The notes: generated from the letters alone by a model not told the origin. 64,000 nucleotides of DNA from Mallotus nudiflorus (GCA_947683625.1 CANTUR010001071.1:164518-228517); one strand, 5' to 3'; positions 1-12,334 are shown, counted from the first letter of the stretch. A program made the numbers and translations.

Positions 1-1506
1 CATTCAGCAGGAACATCTTTAGATAGTCAACAGACAGGTCACTATAAACCTGTATGAAGAAAGTTGAGTTCTTATGATTCTGACATGACAAGTGTAATCT
101 TTTATTGTTCCTGAATCCTGATAATATTGGACTGTAGGTGCAAACTCAACAGTATATTTACATGAAAATTGGGCTTGAAAAATGGATATGATGCAGAATA
201 TCAAGCTATAAAAAAAAATTTGAGAAGCATCAGGATATGCACGTGCAGAGACTATATATTTGGAATTGGGTGTAGGACAATGCACAAAAATACAACCACA
301 ATTAGCAGACCGAGGAGAGATCTAAAGCAGTACACACCTTTCTACTCCGGAGACTGCATCGCGGACCCTCAACTACTATCTCACTGCCGTCTTGCTGCAT
401 TACAATTATAGTCAAATCACTTCCATCCATATAATGGTTCTAGAGAGTAAAATCATAGTCTAGGATTCTTCATAATCAGTATTTTATATGCAATTTGAAG
501 TGTTATTTCGGGATTCGTATGCAAATTAGGCATGAAAGGTCCAAGCACTAACCTTTAATCTTAGCTTCAATGCATCAAACTCTTCATCACTCATAATTGG
601 ATTCCCAGATACATAAGCCATTGAGGCTTCCAAAAACTTCTGTTCATCAGAACCTGCAACACAGATAGAAACACCAATGAAATCGTAAATGTTAAGACTT
701 GTAATTCAAAATTTGACAAGGACAAATGTATAAGCAATGTAGTCCATACTTAGCATAACAACACTACTTCCTTCCCACATTAATTCTTCCTTGAGATTAT
801 CAAATTCTTCATTTGACATTATAGCTTTTCCCTCATAGTAAAAAGCCTGTCATTCAAACCAGACCAATAGTTAAGTATTTATATAGTAGATAAGAATTAA
901 AAAAAAAAAGAAAAAAGAATGGTTTTACATACTTGCAATGCTTGAAGAAACTCCTGCTCCATTTCACCTATTGACTTCTTATCTTTCTTGTCTATGCTAC
1001 AGTACTGCAGAATTTTACTATCAACAACCTGATCATCTTCTTCAACCTTACCTGAAAATGTCAGAAACATGAAGACAATTCCGTACAAACTGTGATTTAA
1101 ACAATGATAACATGATCATCGATGAGAGCGGGGCTAGAGCATGAATTCAAGTTTCAGAAATTAATTAGGCCATTCAATTCTTTATCTTGTCTTTGTATAG
1201 TGATGATGAAGTCTACCTAGAATCCAAATTTAACCATTCAACCATAAAATAAAACTACAAAATCCAAAAACAAAAGGGTACTAAAAGATTATGAAATTCA
1301 ATGAAATCCAAACCTTGTTGGTCAGCAGTAGCCTTGATTGGAAGCAAAAGAATTCTGGGACGAACATATAAATGCTTTCCATGGAGCTGAAGTGACTGGT
1401 GAACCCTTGAAGAAGACGAAGAAGAAGATAAAGAAATGAATGGTTTCTGAATAAGTGCAGAGTAGACACGGGGGATAGACAAAGAGAAGGCTAATTTGGT
1501 AGCCAT
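1..1506 (-). CDS. PGRL1: PGR5-like protein 1 (PGRL1), chloroplastic; 5' six exons, 3' part outside window
   Basis: PGRL1 is the thylakoid partner of PGR5 in antimycin-sensitive cyclic electron flow around photosystem I. I read the exons on the minus strand as 1506-1314, 1051-933, 846-750, 653-553, 394-338 and 46-1 (open). All introns are GT-AG and the phases join without a break, giving about 204 codons. Residues 1-60 are Ser/Arg-rich and fit a chloroplast transit peptide. Family motifs follow: GEMEQEFLQALQ, IMSNEEFDNLKEELMWEGSS, SSDEQKFLEAS, GPRCSLRSRK and VYSDLSVDYLKMFLLN. Cys82 (QYCS) and Cys183 (GPRCS) fall at the positions of redox cysteines described in Arabidopsis PGRL1A (known family). 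The two transmembrane segments and the C-terminal zinc-binding cysteines lie beyond the edge. The ATG at 1506 is the first of the frame and starts the transit peptide. It looks functional. Confidence 0.93.
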
Positions 1507-1640
1507 TGGAATCTTGAAACTGTTGTTTCAGGTTTCTGATGATTTTTTGGCTCTTCCTTTTCTTTTCCGTTTGATTGTTTGGAGGGAAAGAAAGAGAGGA
1601 AGATACTGAAAGGATAAGGCAATGAAGAAATGTGTGGAGG
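1507..1640 (-). promoter_or_regulatory. 5' leader / proximal promoter of PGRL1 with an I-box-like site
   Basis: Upstream of the PGRL1 ATG the minus strand is CT-rich, as plant leaders often are. A GATAAGG I-box core lies at 1613-1619 on the plus strand; such sites are common in light-regulated photosynthesis genes. No convincing TATA box was fixed. The assignment is inference from position. Confidence 0.3.
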
Positions 1641-1910
1641 GAAATTTAACGGTATTTTAAAAAGATCAAATAGTTTCCTGTTGTGCCTCTACAAAATCTG
1701 CCTACTCATCATCTATATACTTTTCCTTTTTTTTTTTTAAAATTTGGTGTGGACACGTATTAATATATATATTTTTAAATTTATTTTTATTGATAGTGAA
1801 TGTGTCATGCACTAATTACAAATTAACATACATACACATTTTGATTAGGATAAAAGACAATACATAATATGTATTGATTACATTGTTAAAAAAAAAGTAT
1901 TGATTAGTTG

Positions 1911-1944
<34 letters not shown>

Positions 1945-4900
1945 TAATTTAACATTCAGTATTTAATTCTTCAAAATTCTAATTTTTTCTATAAAAATAT
2001 TCAAAAATTCTTTGCTTAATTGCCTATTTAAAATAGACTTCTTTTAATATAAAACTCCTAATATTATATTTTTTTTAAGAATCCACCATCATACTCCTTA
2101 TATAAATTAATATTATATTTTTAAAATTATCATTCACTTTACATCTGCATTAAAAATTGTATTATATTAATATATTATCTATTATCTATTTTTTTTAAGC
2201 CTTTGTCCTCTTTTCCCTCCTATTCAATAAGAGTTAGTTTTATTTATTTATTGTTTAAAAAAATTAAGAACATGCTAAATTTTGTTATTAGGGCTTGATT
2301 TTACTTTTTATTTTTTTTTGCTTTACCATGCATTGTTATGCTCTTCCGTGGCGATCTCAAAAAACATATTTACTTTTGTTAAAGAACATATTTACTTTTA
2401 TTATTAGACAACTCTAAAATCATATTAATACAATTCAATTTTGTTATTATATCATTTTTTTCCATTATTATTTAGTTATTACTGTTGTTGTAATTATTCT
2501 TTATGCTAATTTCGTTAGTTGATTTTGAAATTCGCATTGCAGTAAAAGTAGGTCAAGATAATTTATAAAATTTGTATCATTCATATTACATTGATGATAT
2601 GTGTTATTTAAGTATTTTATTAAAAAGTTCTTATATTGTATATATTTTGTTTTGAATAAATTGTTTTGCTTTGTTTGTGATCTTTTTGACCATGAGAATA
2701 TCTGCTTAGAATCTTAGTGATAATTCAAATTTTGACAATCAAGTGAATTTAATAATTATCGTAATTTTTAGTTAGAGTTGAGTTTTTAATTTAAATAATA
2801 AAAAATTTAGATAAAATGAATCTATTACTACAAATAATTATTGAAAACAATTTTATTTTATGAACAAGAATAATTTTTTAAATTTTTTTCTACCTTTTTA
2901 ATACAAATAAAAACTTCAATATTTTTCTTTTAATTCTTACACTGTACATCTCCAATATAATTTATGTAATACTGATAAGAAAATTATTAAATTGACAATA
3001 TGATTTATATAATTCTTTTTAATTAACTTATTTTTAATTTTAAAACTTAACTTTAATAAATCAATAACTTAATTATAATTCTTATCTCAATTTTTTTTGT
3101 TTTATATCCTTTATTTAATTGTTATAGTTATTATATACACATTAAAAATATATCTCTCTTTGCAAAGGGCACAGAATAAAATTATTGTGATAAATTTTTA
3201 AGTTTATATATTTATAAATTATTTGATTAATTTATAATTTTTTTTAAAACTATTTAATTAATCATTTTGAATTTTTTTAAAAAATATATTATATTTATAG
3301 TCCAGCAGAAATGTTTCCACTGCTGCCATCAACTTCATTTGGCAGGAAACTGTGCCTCGTTCAGCTAATGAAGAAATGATAGATCTCTAGGTCTTCTGTA
3401 CCTTTAATGGCCAGCTGCTGATGGTTTGGTTTTCCTCTTGAGTACACTAGCTAGCTGTTGTATTAAATGGTAAAAAAAAAATTATATATATTTTCTCTCG
3501 TCTTTAACAATGGTTGAGCTTTTTTTTTTTTTTTTTTTTTTTTGCGTACTATTTATAATATGTATAATTCACACTCTCTAATATTTTTTTTTAAAAATTA
3601 AAAATTTTAATTATCAAATTTTATTTCGTCAATATTGTTAAATTGATTTTCAGAATTTCTTAAACTTTAATCAATTAATTTAATTTGGATAGAATATAAA
3701 AAATGGTAAAAATGTTTTATTAATTAATTTAATATGATTGTATAAAAATATTTTATTAATTGATATAATAGGATTTAAATTTGAAAAGTAATTTAAACAA
3801 AAATAACTCTCAACTAACTCATTCTAACATTTATTAGTTTATAAATTAATTAGTCGTGATTTCATATAAATAATATATATATTTTAAAATAAATAATTAA
3901 ATAATTTTAATAAATTAAAATATAATTTAATTAAATATAAAAATGAAAACTTAAAAAGTTATTGAAATAAATTTATTTTATTATTTTTTGTATGTACTAA
4001 AAAGTATATATGTAGTTTTAAAATGTATAATAATAACTGAATGAATAAAATAAAATAAAGAATAAAAAATAGTTGGAAAATAATTTTTTTTAGTTAGAAT
4101 AAAAGATATAACTAGTTGTGAATTTGTGCGCGAATAATTTTAATTATTTTGTACTTTAAATTTCAATATATTATTTGTTTATTATATGTTGAAATACAAA
4201 CTATCTATTTATTTATAATTAAAATTTATCTATTTTATATAAATTAAGGAACAATATAAACAACAGTAAAGTTGAATAAATAAAAATGATAAAAGTAAAA
4301 ATATTAAATGATACATCAAAAATTTTAAAAAAAACCAAAAATCTGCATTTTTATCATGAAAATTATAAAAAAAAAAATTTCCAATAATTAAATTGTTTAT
4401 AGCGAGGAAAGTTTTTGCGTTTATTTGAACTGATTTATGAGAACTATATGAAGCCTTAAAGCAGTACTTGGTACAAATTATTTCTTGCGTTTTGACTTAT
4501 TATTATATTTTATTTCTGATATATGAAAAAATATTTATTAATTTTTGACATTTGTAATAATTAATATTTGTTAATTTTTTTTATAGAGATGAAATAATAC
4601 ACGAATTGTAAATGTTAAATATGAATAAATATTTTTTTAAATGTTAGAGATGAAATAGTATAATAGGTCAATATATAGGGGAAATAACAATTCTCCCATA
4701 AACAAATGAAAAAATCATAAGTTAATTTCAATAAATATTAGCAAAATTGAAATTTTTATTGAAGATTAAAGAAGTAATTATACACCAGAAACCAACATCT
4801 TTACGGGGAAGCTTAAAAAACATCTAAAGAAAATGAATTTATATAACAATTACATTGTATTACTCACTTTAATTAAAAATCACTTTTCAAAAAAAAAAAA

Positions 4901-5218
4901 AAAAAATTATAAAAGTTAAATGGAGAATAACATTAAATTTTTTTTTTTATGGATGCATGTTTTTGTAGCAGCTCTTGATGTTGCACCCAGTTCTATTTAT
5001 GGCAAGTCCTTTACTATATATATTTTTTCTAAATCGTGCATCTTATAGTCCAAGGCGTCGTATGTGTCATTTTGTTTGCATAGGTTTTCTGTTTCTTACG
5101 TAGATGAGCTATTTAAAATGTATTGAGCCTTAAGCTTTTTTTGGTGGTTATCAAAAGCATGATTTACCTGTATTAGATTTTTATTTTTTTGCGTTGTCTT
5201 ATCTTTTGCTTCTTTCAG
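1641..5218. other. AT-rich intergenic DNA
   Basis: No gene is recognisable. The stretch is dominated by A/T runs, with a (TA)n tract near 1909-1934 and a long T run at 3520-3543. A short island of normal base composition lies at about 3300-3475, but neither strand gives a recognisable protein. From about 4960 composition rises toward the isolated exon at 5219. Confidence 0.7.
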
Positions 5219-5308
5219 GATGAGTCAGCTCTAATTTGGCTGTCAGGAAAAGAGGAGAAGCATCTTAAACTGAGTCATGTCTGCAGGATTATATCTGGGC
5301 AGCGCACT
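5219..5308 (+). pseudogene. Orphan PH-domain exon of a PRAF-type (PH-RCC1-FYVE) gene
   Basis: A 30-codon phase-0 exon is preceded by a polypyrimidine tract ending TTTCAG and followed by the donor GTATGC. It encodes a peptide beginning DESALIWLSGKEEKHLKLSH and ending RIISGQRT. This matches the conserved second PH-domain exon of plant PH, RCC1 and FYVE-domain proteins, which bind phosphoinositides. The family exons expected before and after it (ending in a RLSN-like motif; starting PIFQRYPRPE) are not visible within about 1 kb on either side. The exon is therefore isolated, although its frame and both splice sites are intact. Its flanks (about 4960-5830) are less AT-rich than the surroundings and look like intron, so I infer that a gene segment with intron flanks was copied here. 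Confidence 0.75.
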
Positions 5309-5944
5309 GTATGCTTATTTATGCTGAAAACTGTTGTAACATTGCTGATTGTAGATCGCGGGGCCTTGTGTTTCTATTTCTTTTAGAAACTATGCTGCAT
5401 GCGCTTTAAGTTGTATCATACATGCGAATTGGCAGTCTAAGATTGTTGGTTATTACATTGGCTCCTGTACTTTGCATTTGGTACAACAGAGGTGTGTTTT
5501 TGTGGACACAAAATTGCAATGAATGAATTGGTCCATTTTTAATGTGCTTTTGGAAAAGACAGTTACAAATTGCCTTAATTATATATTATTTCATTGAAAT
5601 GCAGTGGCAGTTTAAACTTTTAGTTTTATAATGTTCCATTCATCAACTGACTATAGGAAGTTGTTTATTTAATTTGTATTGATAAACAAAATGGCTATGT
5701 TTTGTTGAAATTAGAGCATGGCTTGTAAATGACACTTCATTGGTAGATATTTTTACATGGTTGTATATGGCATCAGACCAATCAAATACAATCTGTATGA
5801 TATACAGGCAAGATGTGAATGTGCATATATTTTTTTAAAGGGAAATGGATACGATCTATCCTCAATTTTGTACCAATTTTTAATTTAATCCTACTTTTAA
5901 AATTGTTTTAATTTGGTTCTCCAACTTTTAGATTTGTGCCAATT

Positions 5945-7075
5945 CTATCCAAACGGTAATGAGTACGAGGCAGACCTGATGTGACATTCCTACGTGGTTT
6001 AAAAGTGTTTGATATGACAAAAAGTGTCTTATGTGGTGATTTCACATGATCAATTCTATCATCAACTTTTTGAATTGTGTCAAATCTATCCAAACGATAA
6101 ATAAATTTTGAGATTTTTTAAAATTATCTTCATAATTATTTAATTATGCATATAAAGACTATTTAGTTATAATTGAAAAATTGAAATTAGTTGACTCAAT
6201 TTAGTTTTTAGTGTTGAATTATGATAATAAATTATTTTCTTTTAAAAATAAAATAAAATAAAATTATTTTTTTAATTTAAATTTTAATATTGTAAATATT
6301 TTTTTAAGGATTAAATATAAAAATAAATAAAAAATAAAAGGCATTCTGAGATGTAAAGTTCGAATTCTACCATTGTCAATTTAAAGGAAAATGATAGCTC
6401 TCATTATACAGTACATCAATATTTAGATCATATAACTTCTCTATTAAAAAAAATTAAATTTTGCTTTAAACATAAAAAATTATATCAATAAACACATATT
6501 ATGCCTAGATAATTTAAGGGCTATTAGTACATTTATTTCATTTTAAGGTGAAAAATAAATTACTTTTCAACTTGTGATTATTTTAACATAAATATTCAAT
6601 TTGTGGTGACTTATTAAAAAAAAATTTCAACTTTCAAATAGTGAAATAAAAAATGACAATTTTTCTCATTTCTCCCAAAAAAAATAAAAAAAGAAAAAGC
6701 AAAAAATGGCTATTGCATAGGCATTTTGCCATTTTCAATGGTTAGAAAGCCATTTTGCCATTGTAAATGGCGGGAGACCTCTCTCTCTATTTTTTTAATT
6801 ACTAAAAATTTATTTATTTATTTTTATATTTAATCCTTAAAAAATATTTACTAAATAGTCTTTATATGCATAATTAAACAATTATGAATATAATTTTAAA
6901 AAATCTCAAAATTTATTTATTGTCTAGATAGATAGATTTGACACCACTCAAAAAGTTGAGGATAAAATTAATCATGTGAGATAGCAACGTAAGATACTTT
7001 TTACCATGTCAGACGCTTTTAAATTACGTAAGAATATTACCTCAGTTTTGCCTTATACCCAATGCGGGGACTATG
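5945..7075. repeat. Foldback element with long imperfect inverted arms (~1.1 kb)
   Basis: The left arm (about 5945-6345) and right arm (about 6795-7075) are reverse complements of one another with scattered mismatches. A good matching core is AATAAATTTTGAGATTTTTT in the left arm and its complement near 6895-6918, with TATGCATATAAAGACTATTT following it in both. The loop of roughly 450 bp is non-coding. Long inverted arms without a transposase are typical of foldback or MULE-related non-autonomous transposons. I found no clear target-site duplication, so the outer limits are approximate. Confidence 0.7.
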
Positions 7076-8165
7076 AAATAAAAATAATTATATAAATAAT
7101 TTGAATGAAATAATAGCTAAATAAATTAAAAATAAATTAAATCACATTAATTTTATTTTCTTTAATTTTTGTTGCCATAAATCTTTAGTTATAATAAGAT
7201 TTGTTTTTAGAATAATTAGATTAATAAAATTTGTTTTTAGAATTATTAGATTAGAAAGTATATATAATAATGTCTTAGTTAAAAAATAATATTAAGTAAT
7301 TACTGTAATTTTTTTAATGGTTTAAAAAAAATATTTTGAGTGATTTAAGATAAAAAAAATACCTAATATATAAATAATTTTGGAATTTAAGTGATATTAA
7401 AATATGTATAATAGTATTTTAGTTAAAAAATAATACTAAATAACTATTAAAAATATTTTATTTTTAATAAAAAATTAGAATTTTTAATAGTTTAAGATTT
7501 TAGCTTTTCAAGTAAATACTTAAATAAGAAGGTGGACACTTATTAAATTTTCAATTTAATAACCTTCGGGCTCAACATTCAATATATATATTATTTAATT
7601 ATTTTAATATATAAATAAAATAATTTAAACATGTATATTCTATGTTTATTTTATTTTGTTTATAATTACTATTGAATGATGAAAAATACACTCATTTTAT
7701 AATAATAAAGTATTAAAAACAAAATAACTATAGAATATTTTATTTAAATATATCAACTAAATAATTTTAATAAAATTAAAACTATAAATTAATTAAATAA
7801 TTAAAAAAAAATTTATATCTTACTTTTAGCTTTAACTTTATATATATTTTGGGCTGGTGATTTGTAAAATTTTGTAAATATGTATTTTAAATTGCTAAGA
7901 TTAATAAGTTACTATTAAATTGTAAAAAAAAAGTTAAAAATTATGTTTTTTAAATAACCTAAATATATATAATTTTTTTGTTTGAAAAAAAACGAACTTT
8001 ACCTTCTCTAATTTAAAATGCTGGCTCCGCCACTAATTGACATGATTATTTAGCTAGTCTATTAAAGATACCAAAATGGCAATAGTAAGTCTGTGGAGCA
8101 AGGGTTCATTCATTAAGATAAAAAGTCTTGCCCTTTGCATGATCATAGAACATATATATTTAGTA
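7076..8165. other. AT-rich intergenic DNA
   Basis: No coding frame or RNA gene is recognisable. The sequence is mostly A/T homopolymer-like runs, with a short stretch of more normal composition at about 8010-8150. Confidence 0.6.
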
Positions 8166-8546
8166 AGGCATAATACATGTATGATCCTATGTACTTATCA
8201 ATTTTTTTTTATTATTTTGATATTTTAACTTATAATTTTGTTATTTTGACACTTGAACTTGGTTAAAATGTAATAGTTTTTATTAATATAATGACATAAT
8301 GCATCTACTACACCATTTACTTGTCACTTTTTGTCATTTTGATATCTGTACTTGTAGTTTTTGATTAGTCAAACTCTTATGATGTGATATATTCTAATTT
8401 GTTATTTCATGTCACATGTGCTAATAGGAGTTTCAAAATTATATTTTAGCTAATTTTAGGTGTCAAAATGGCAAAACTATACATTGAGGTGTTAAACTGA
8501 TAAAAAGTGATAAATACAGGAAGTCATATATGTATTACGCCTATCT
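8166..8546. mobile_element. MITE with ~100-bp terminal inverted repeats
   Basis: The ends are inverted copies: AGGCATAATACATGTATGAT at the left, and the complement of AGGCGTAATACATATATGAC at the right. Similarity extends about 100 bp inward, including a shared GTTATTTTGACAC / GCCATTTTGACAC block. Flanking ATTTAGTAA and ATCTAGTAA look like an 8-of-9 target-site duplication, the size made by Mutator-type transposases. There is no coding capacity. Confidence 0.7.
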
Positions 8547-9008
8547 AGTAACTAGCTTGGCATGAGATGCCAATAGAGGTATTATACCTGGGTTCAAAGT
8601 CCCCTAGTTTTTGAATTTGGAAGAGGAATTATGCATTTATGGAATAATGTACTTTGAGCAAAATTTATTTCTGTATGCCCAAAATAAAACTAACGACCAC
8701 TTAGAGTATAGGTAGTATGCACACAACTTTTAATTAAAGTGTTTTTCTTTTAAATTGAAATGTGTAGATAGTACATACACGAAAAATAGAAATACAAATA
8801 TGAAAAAAATGCTTACTAATTAAATTGTTTCTACAAATATGATACATAATTGTTGCATGATTTCCTCTATAGGGAAAAAAAAAGGTATATAAAGTTTTTG
8901 GCTTTACTACCATTGAAAGAGTAGTTATGTGATAATTTCTTTTTAAATATATTCTTAGGTCCATAGTTTAAATACTATTGTCGTTGATTTAAAGAGGAGG
9001 AGGACTAC

Positions 9009-9164
9009 CCCTGTTATATGTTATGAATCCCACATTGAAAAGTTGTTGAGGGGATTTTGGTAATGTGAGCGCCGCACACCCCCCCCCTCGCCCCGCCCCA
9101 ATCATGTTAGCCTTTTAAGGAAAGGGTAATAGTCCTATGAAAAGTGGTATTAAAACCAACTCTA
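9009..9164 (+). mobile_element. Possible TRIM-type LTR followed by a PBS
   Basis: The segment begins TGTTATATGTTATGAATCCC and carries a CCCACATTG motif common in plant TRIM and solo LTRs. It ends near 9143 and is followed by GTGGTATTAAAACCAAC, which resembles an initiator-Met primer binding site with transitions. The Copia element inserted about 10 bp later, and I found no matching 3' LTR after 49350. A C-rich run lies at 9079-9087. Confidence 0.35.
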
Positions 9165-9174
9165 CTCTACTCCA

Positions 9175-10259
9175 TTGACCATTTGCATGATCAAACTCCT
9201 AATTTTGGACTTTGACAAACAATTTAGATTTTAATGATTTCATGTAAGTGTGTAGAAAGTTGATTAAGTATCAAGATTAATTGTTTAATGATTGGAGATA
9301 ATGTAATACTTCTTGAAAAAGTATTAATATACATTTTGATGAAGTATTTTCAACCTATGCAAGTCCCCAATCTTTGAGAAGCAATTATATGCTAAAAATA
9401 TACAATTTTGGATTTACAGTTGTTTGCTCACGAGTTGACCTTGTACAGTGCTTTAGGAGCTCATTTTTGCTAAAACACTTAGTGCTTCTTATGAGCTGCC
9501 CTCACAATCGTGAGGAGAAGGCTTTAGCTCATAAGAGCAGTCCTAAAAGTTTTCAATGGATTTTTTTTAATGCAATAGTTCTCAGACTGACGCTCATTAT
9601 CTAAGATTTCCTCCTCACGACCGTGAATGATATTTTTGCTGTAAAAGTTTGAAAAACACTCAAGGATGTTTAAAAGATTTTAAAGATACTATCAAAGCCT
9701 CCAACATACATATTTTTGAGTTATTTATCTATATAAAACTACTCCTAGAGCTTAATTAAAGTTAAAACACTTGCTTATTCAAATTCTCTATCTTAACATT
9801 CATCAAAGCTCTTAAACTTTCAATTTGTTCGTTCTTAGTTTCATTAACTCTTTTGAAAGTTGATTGTGTGTTAGAAATAGAATTTCTACTTCATCTAAGT
9901 TTTAGGATATATTAAAAGGGGAGTGAGATTTATTTATAAAGGAATTGGTTTAAGTGTTTAGCCATTAAAACACTTAGGAATTGGTTTAAGAGTGAGCCTA
10001 GAAACTCTTTATTGAGAGTGAGTCTCAAACTCTTGTGTAATCTCAAAATTGTGAATAAAATTGTATGAGATTGAAATCCTAACTTGGGGATAGGTTAGAT
10101 GGAGACGTAAGATTATTGAGAATCTAAATTCCTTAAATCATTGTGTTCATTGTTCTTTATACTATATTCTTTTTTAATTCTTGTTCAATTCCTTAAAATC
10201 ATTTTTATTTTTCTAAAATCCTCATTAGCCTTATTCACCCCCCTCTAAGGCACTTTTAA
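9175..10259 (+). repeat. Copia 5' LTR
   Basis: It matches 48220-49343 over its length, starting TTGACCATTTGCATGATCAA and ending near AAGGCACTTTTA. The edges are uncertain by 1-3 bases. It contains a nested hairpin at 9488-9535 whose counterpart in the 3' LTR has paired base changes. It lacks the 35-base palindrome present at 48470-48504. Confidence 0.9.
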
Positions 10260-10260
10260 T

Positions 10261-10272
10261 TAGTATCAAAGC
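10261..10272 (+). other. Copia primer binding site (initiator Met tRNA)
   Basis: TAGTATCAAAGC directly follows the 5' LTR and corresponds to the usual TGGTATCAGAGC with two G-to-A changes. Confidence 0.75.
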
Positions 10273-10309
10273 TTAGATTCTAGGAACTTAATTGCTAGAA
10301 TACAAGATC

Positions 10310-12292
10310 ATGAGGAGTGAACTTTAAAATTTTTCTTCATTTAGACCATTCTTTAATGGTAGTGACTATCCCCATTAAAAATTCAAAATGGAGCTATATC
10401 TAGATTGTGATTTCGTTAGACTTTGAAAAGTTTTTTTTAAAGGTTGGCAATCGCCAAAAATTACCATTGATAGTGTATAAACTACTCTTTCAAGAAGTGA
10501 TTAGAGCAATGATTAAAAGGAAGAAAACTATAAAAATAAGAAAGCTATGATCACTCTACTCTCTACCATGACAAGAGAAGGAGGCAAGCTTCAACATTGT
10601 ATTTCGACCAAGGAAATGTAGGAGACATTGGAGAACCATTATGAAGGCAATGAAAAAGTAAGAAGTAAAAAAGTTCAACTTCATATGTATGAATATGAAT
10701 TCTTCAAAATGAAGCCTCAAGAATCAATCATGAAGATGACAAACCATTTCAATGCTCTCCTCACAACCCTCAAGAAACTTGAAAAATATTTCTCTAAGAA
10801 AGAGGTGAACAACAAAATTTTAAGAATCCTACCTAAGAAGGATTGGGAATCTCGAATCACTTTAATTGAGGAAGTTCAAGACCTCTTTACCCTCTTAACC
10901 AATGTGCTTATTAGCAAGCTCTTGACACATGCACTCATAATTAAGCAAAGAGGTGAAGAGAAAGAAGAGAAGGAAGAGAAGAAAAAGTTCATAGCATGAA
11001 AGGTTTCACAAGAAGAATGTAAAGATGAAAATATTGAAGATTCTAGTAATGAAAATGGTGATATTTCCATGCTCACTAGGAGCTTCAAAAATTTTTTTAG
11101 AAAGAAAAATTTCTCAAGAATAAAAGACCTTAACAAGAAGTATGAAGGGGAAGGTAAGAAGAAAACTAAAGAAGTTACTTGCTATGAATGTAAAAAACTA
11201 GGTCACATCCGAAGTGAGTGCCTTAAACTAAAATTTAAGAACAAAGGAGAAAAGAAAGGCCTTTAAAGCTACTTAGAATGATTCCTCTAAATCTAAAAAA
11301 GAAGAGGAACAACAAGAAATAACTAACCTTTGATTCATGACTCTTGAAAATGAAAATGTGCTACCATATATTTCTTATTCTTCCTTTGATAATTGTGATG
11401 ATGATGATGAGAGCTTTATTGTGAATAAATTATTATTTAAATGCAAATGCTTTCTTTTTAAGAAGAAGCATTACAAGCATAAGCTATCTAGCTTAATCAA
11501 GGAATTTCATAGCTTAAAAAATGATTTTCCTAAACTTGTTGAATTAAATGAAAAACTTGTTCGTGATGCACAATCTTCTAATTTCTTGGAAGATCAACTT
11601 AATAAAGCAAATGATGAAAATTATAAACTTTCTAAAGAGGTCTTAGAATTAAAGAATTCTATTGCTAAATTCAAGAGAGGAAAAGAAACTTTAGATAGTC
11701 TTATTAATTGTCAAAAATTTCATAGAGATACCCATAGAATTAGATATAAAAATGGAATGCCATCATCATCATCATCACATATTAATTTTGTTAAAATCTC
11801 ACATGATTCCACTCCTTCTACCTCTAAACCAAATGAGACTCTAGCTTTTAAAGCTAAAAAGTCTTATGTGTTAAATGACAAAGGAAAGTCTCATAAGACT
11901 GAACCTCTATTGGCATAATAAGGTAAGACACATGTTAAAAACCATAACCCAAACATGCTTATATGTACACTAGATACAACACTCTTAAAAATGTTACACA
12001 AACTATCAAATACACATTTTCATTGTCAATGTATGTTTCACACTATAACTCAAAATAATTTTAGGAGGCACACACAATCACAATATAAAAGGCATGCTTT
12101 ATATGTTAGGAAATCATATCCTACTAGAAGAAATAAATTTGATAATGTTAAATATTTTTATTGCATGACCAAAGGCCACTTTAGCAATTTATGCTTTTAT
12201 CGAAAACTACATTTGCAATTGCTACCTTTGGATTATTTTAAAATTAACAAACCTAGATCAATTAAGGTTTGGGTTCAAAAGAATGTTTAAAT
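10310..12292 (+). pseudogene. Copia gag (pseudogene)
   Basis: The likely start ATG at 10310 is followed after five codons by a stop. The best-preserved part (10628-10999) has the UBN2-type capsid pattern, including MKMTNHFNALLTTLKKLEKY. A zinc knuckle CYECKKLGHIRSEC (CX2CX4HX4C) lies at about 11181-11222. A long charged segment at 11337-11918 has coiled-coil character and a run of serines. A second knuckle-like motif, YCMTKGHFSNLC, with its first Cys replaced, is at about 12150-12195. The pieces lie in two frames with intervening stops, so no capsid protein can be made. Confidence 0.8.
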
Positions 12293-12334
12293 TATATTGT
12301 GTATGTGTGCTTGAAGTCCACAAAAGAAAAGAGT

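Noticed and set aside
19..285. 88-codon minus-strand frame at the left edge
   Set aside because: It covers intron 5 of PGRL1 plus part of exon 6 in the wrong frame; the splice model explains the region.
8546..8700. Possible SINE: GGTTCAAAGTCCCC resembles a tRNA B box after the MITE
   Set aside because: A convincing A box at the right distance, a 3' tail and a TSD were not found.
10876..11136. Minus-strand frame opposite Copia gag
   Set aside because: It is a shadow of the lysine/glutamate-rich gag coding strand, giving Phe/Ser-rich nonsense.
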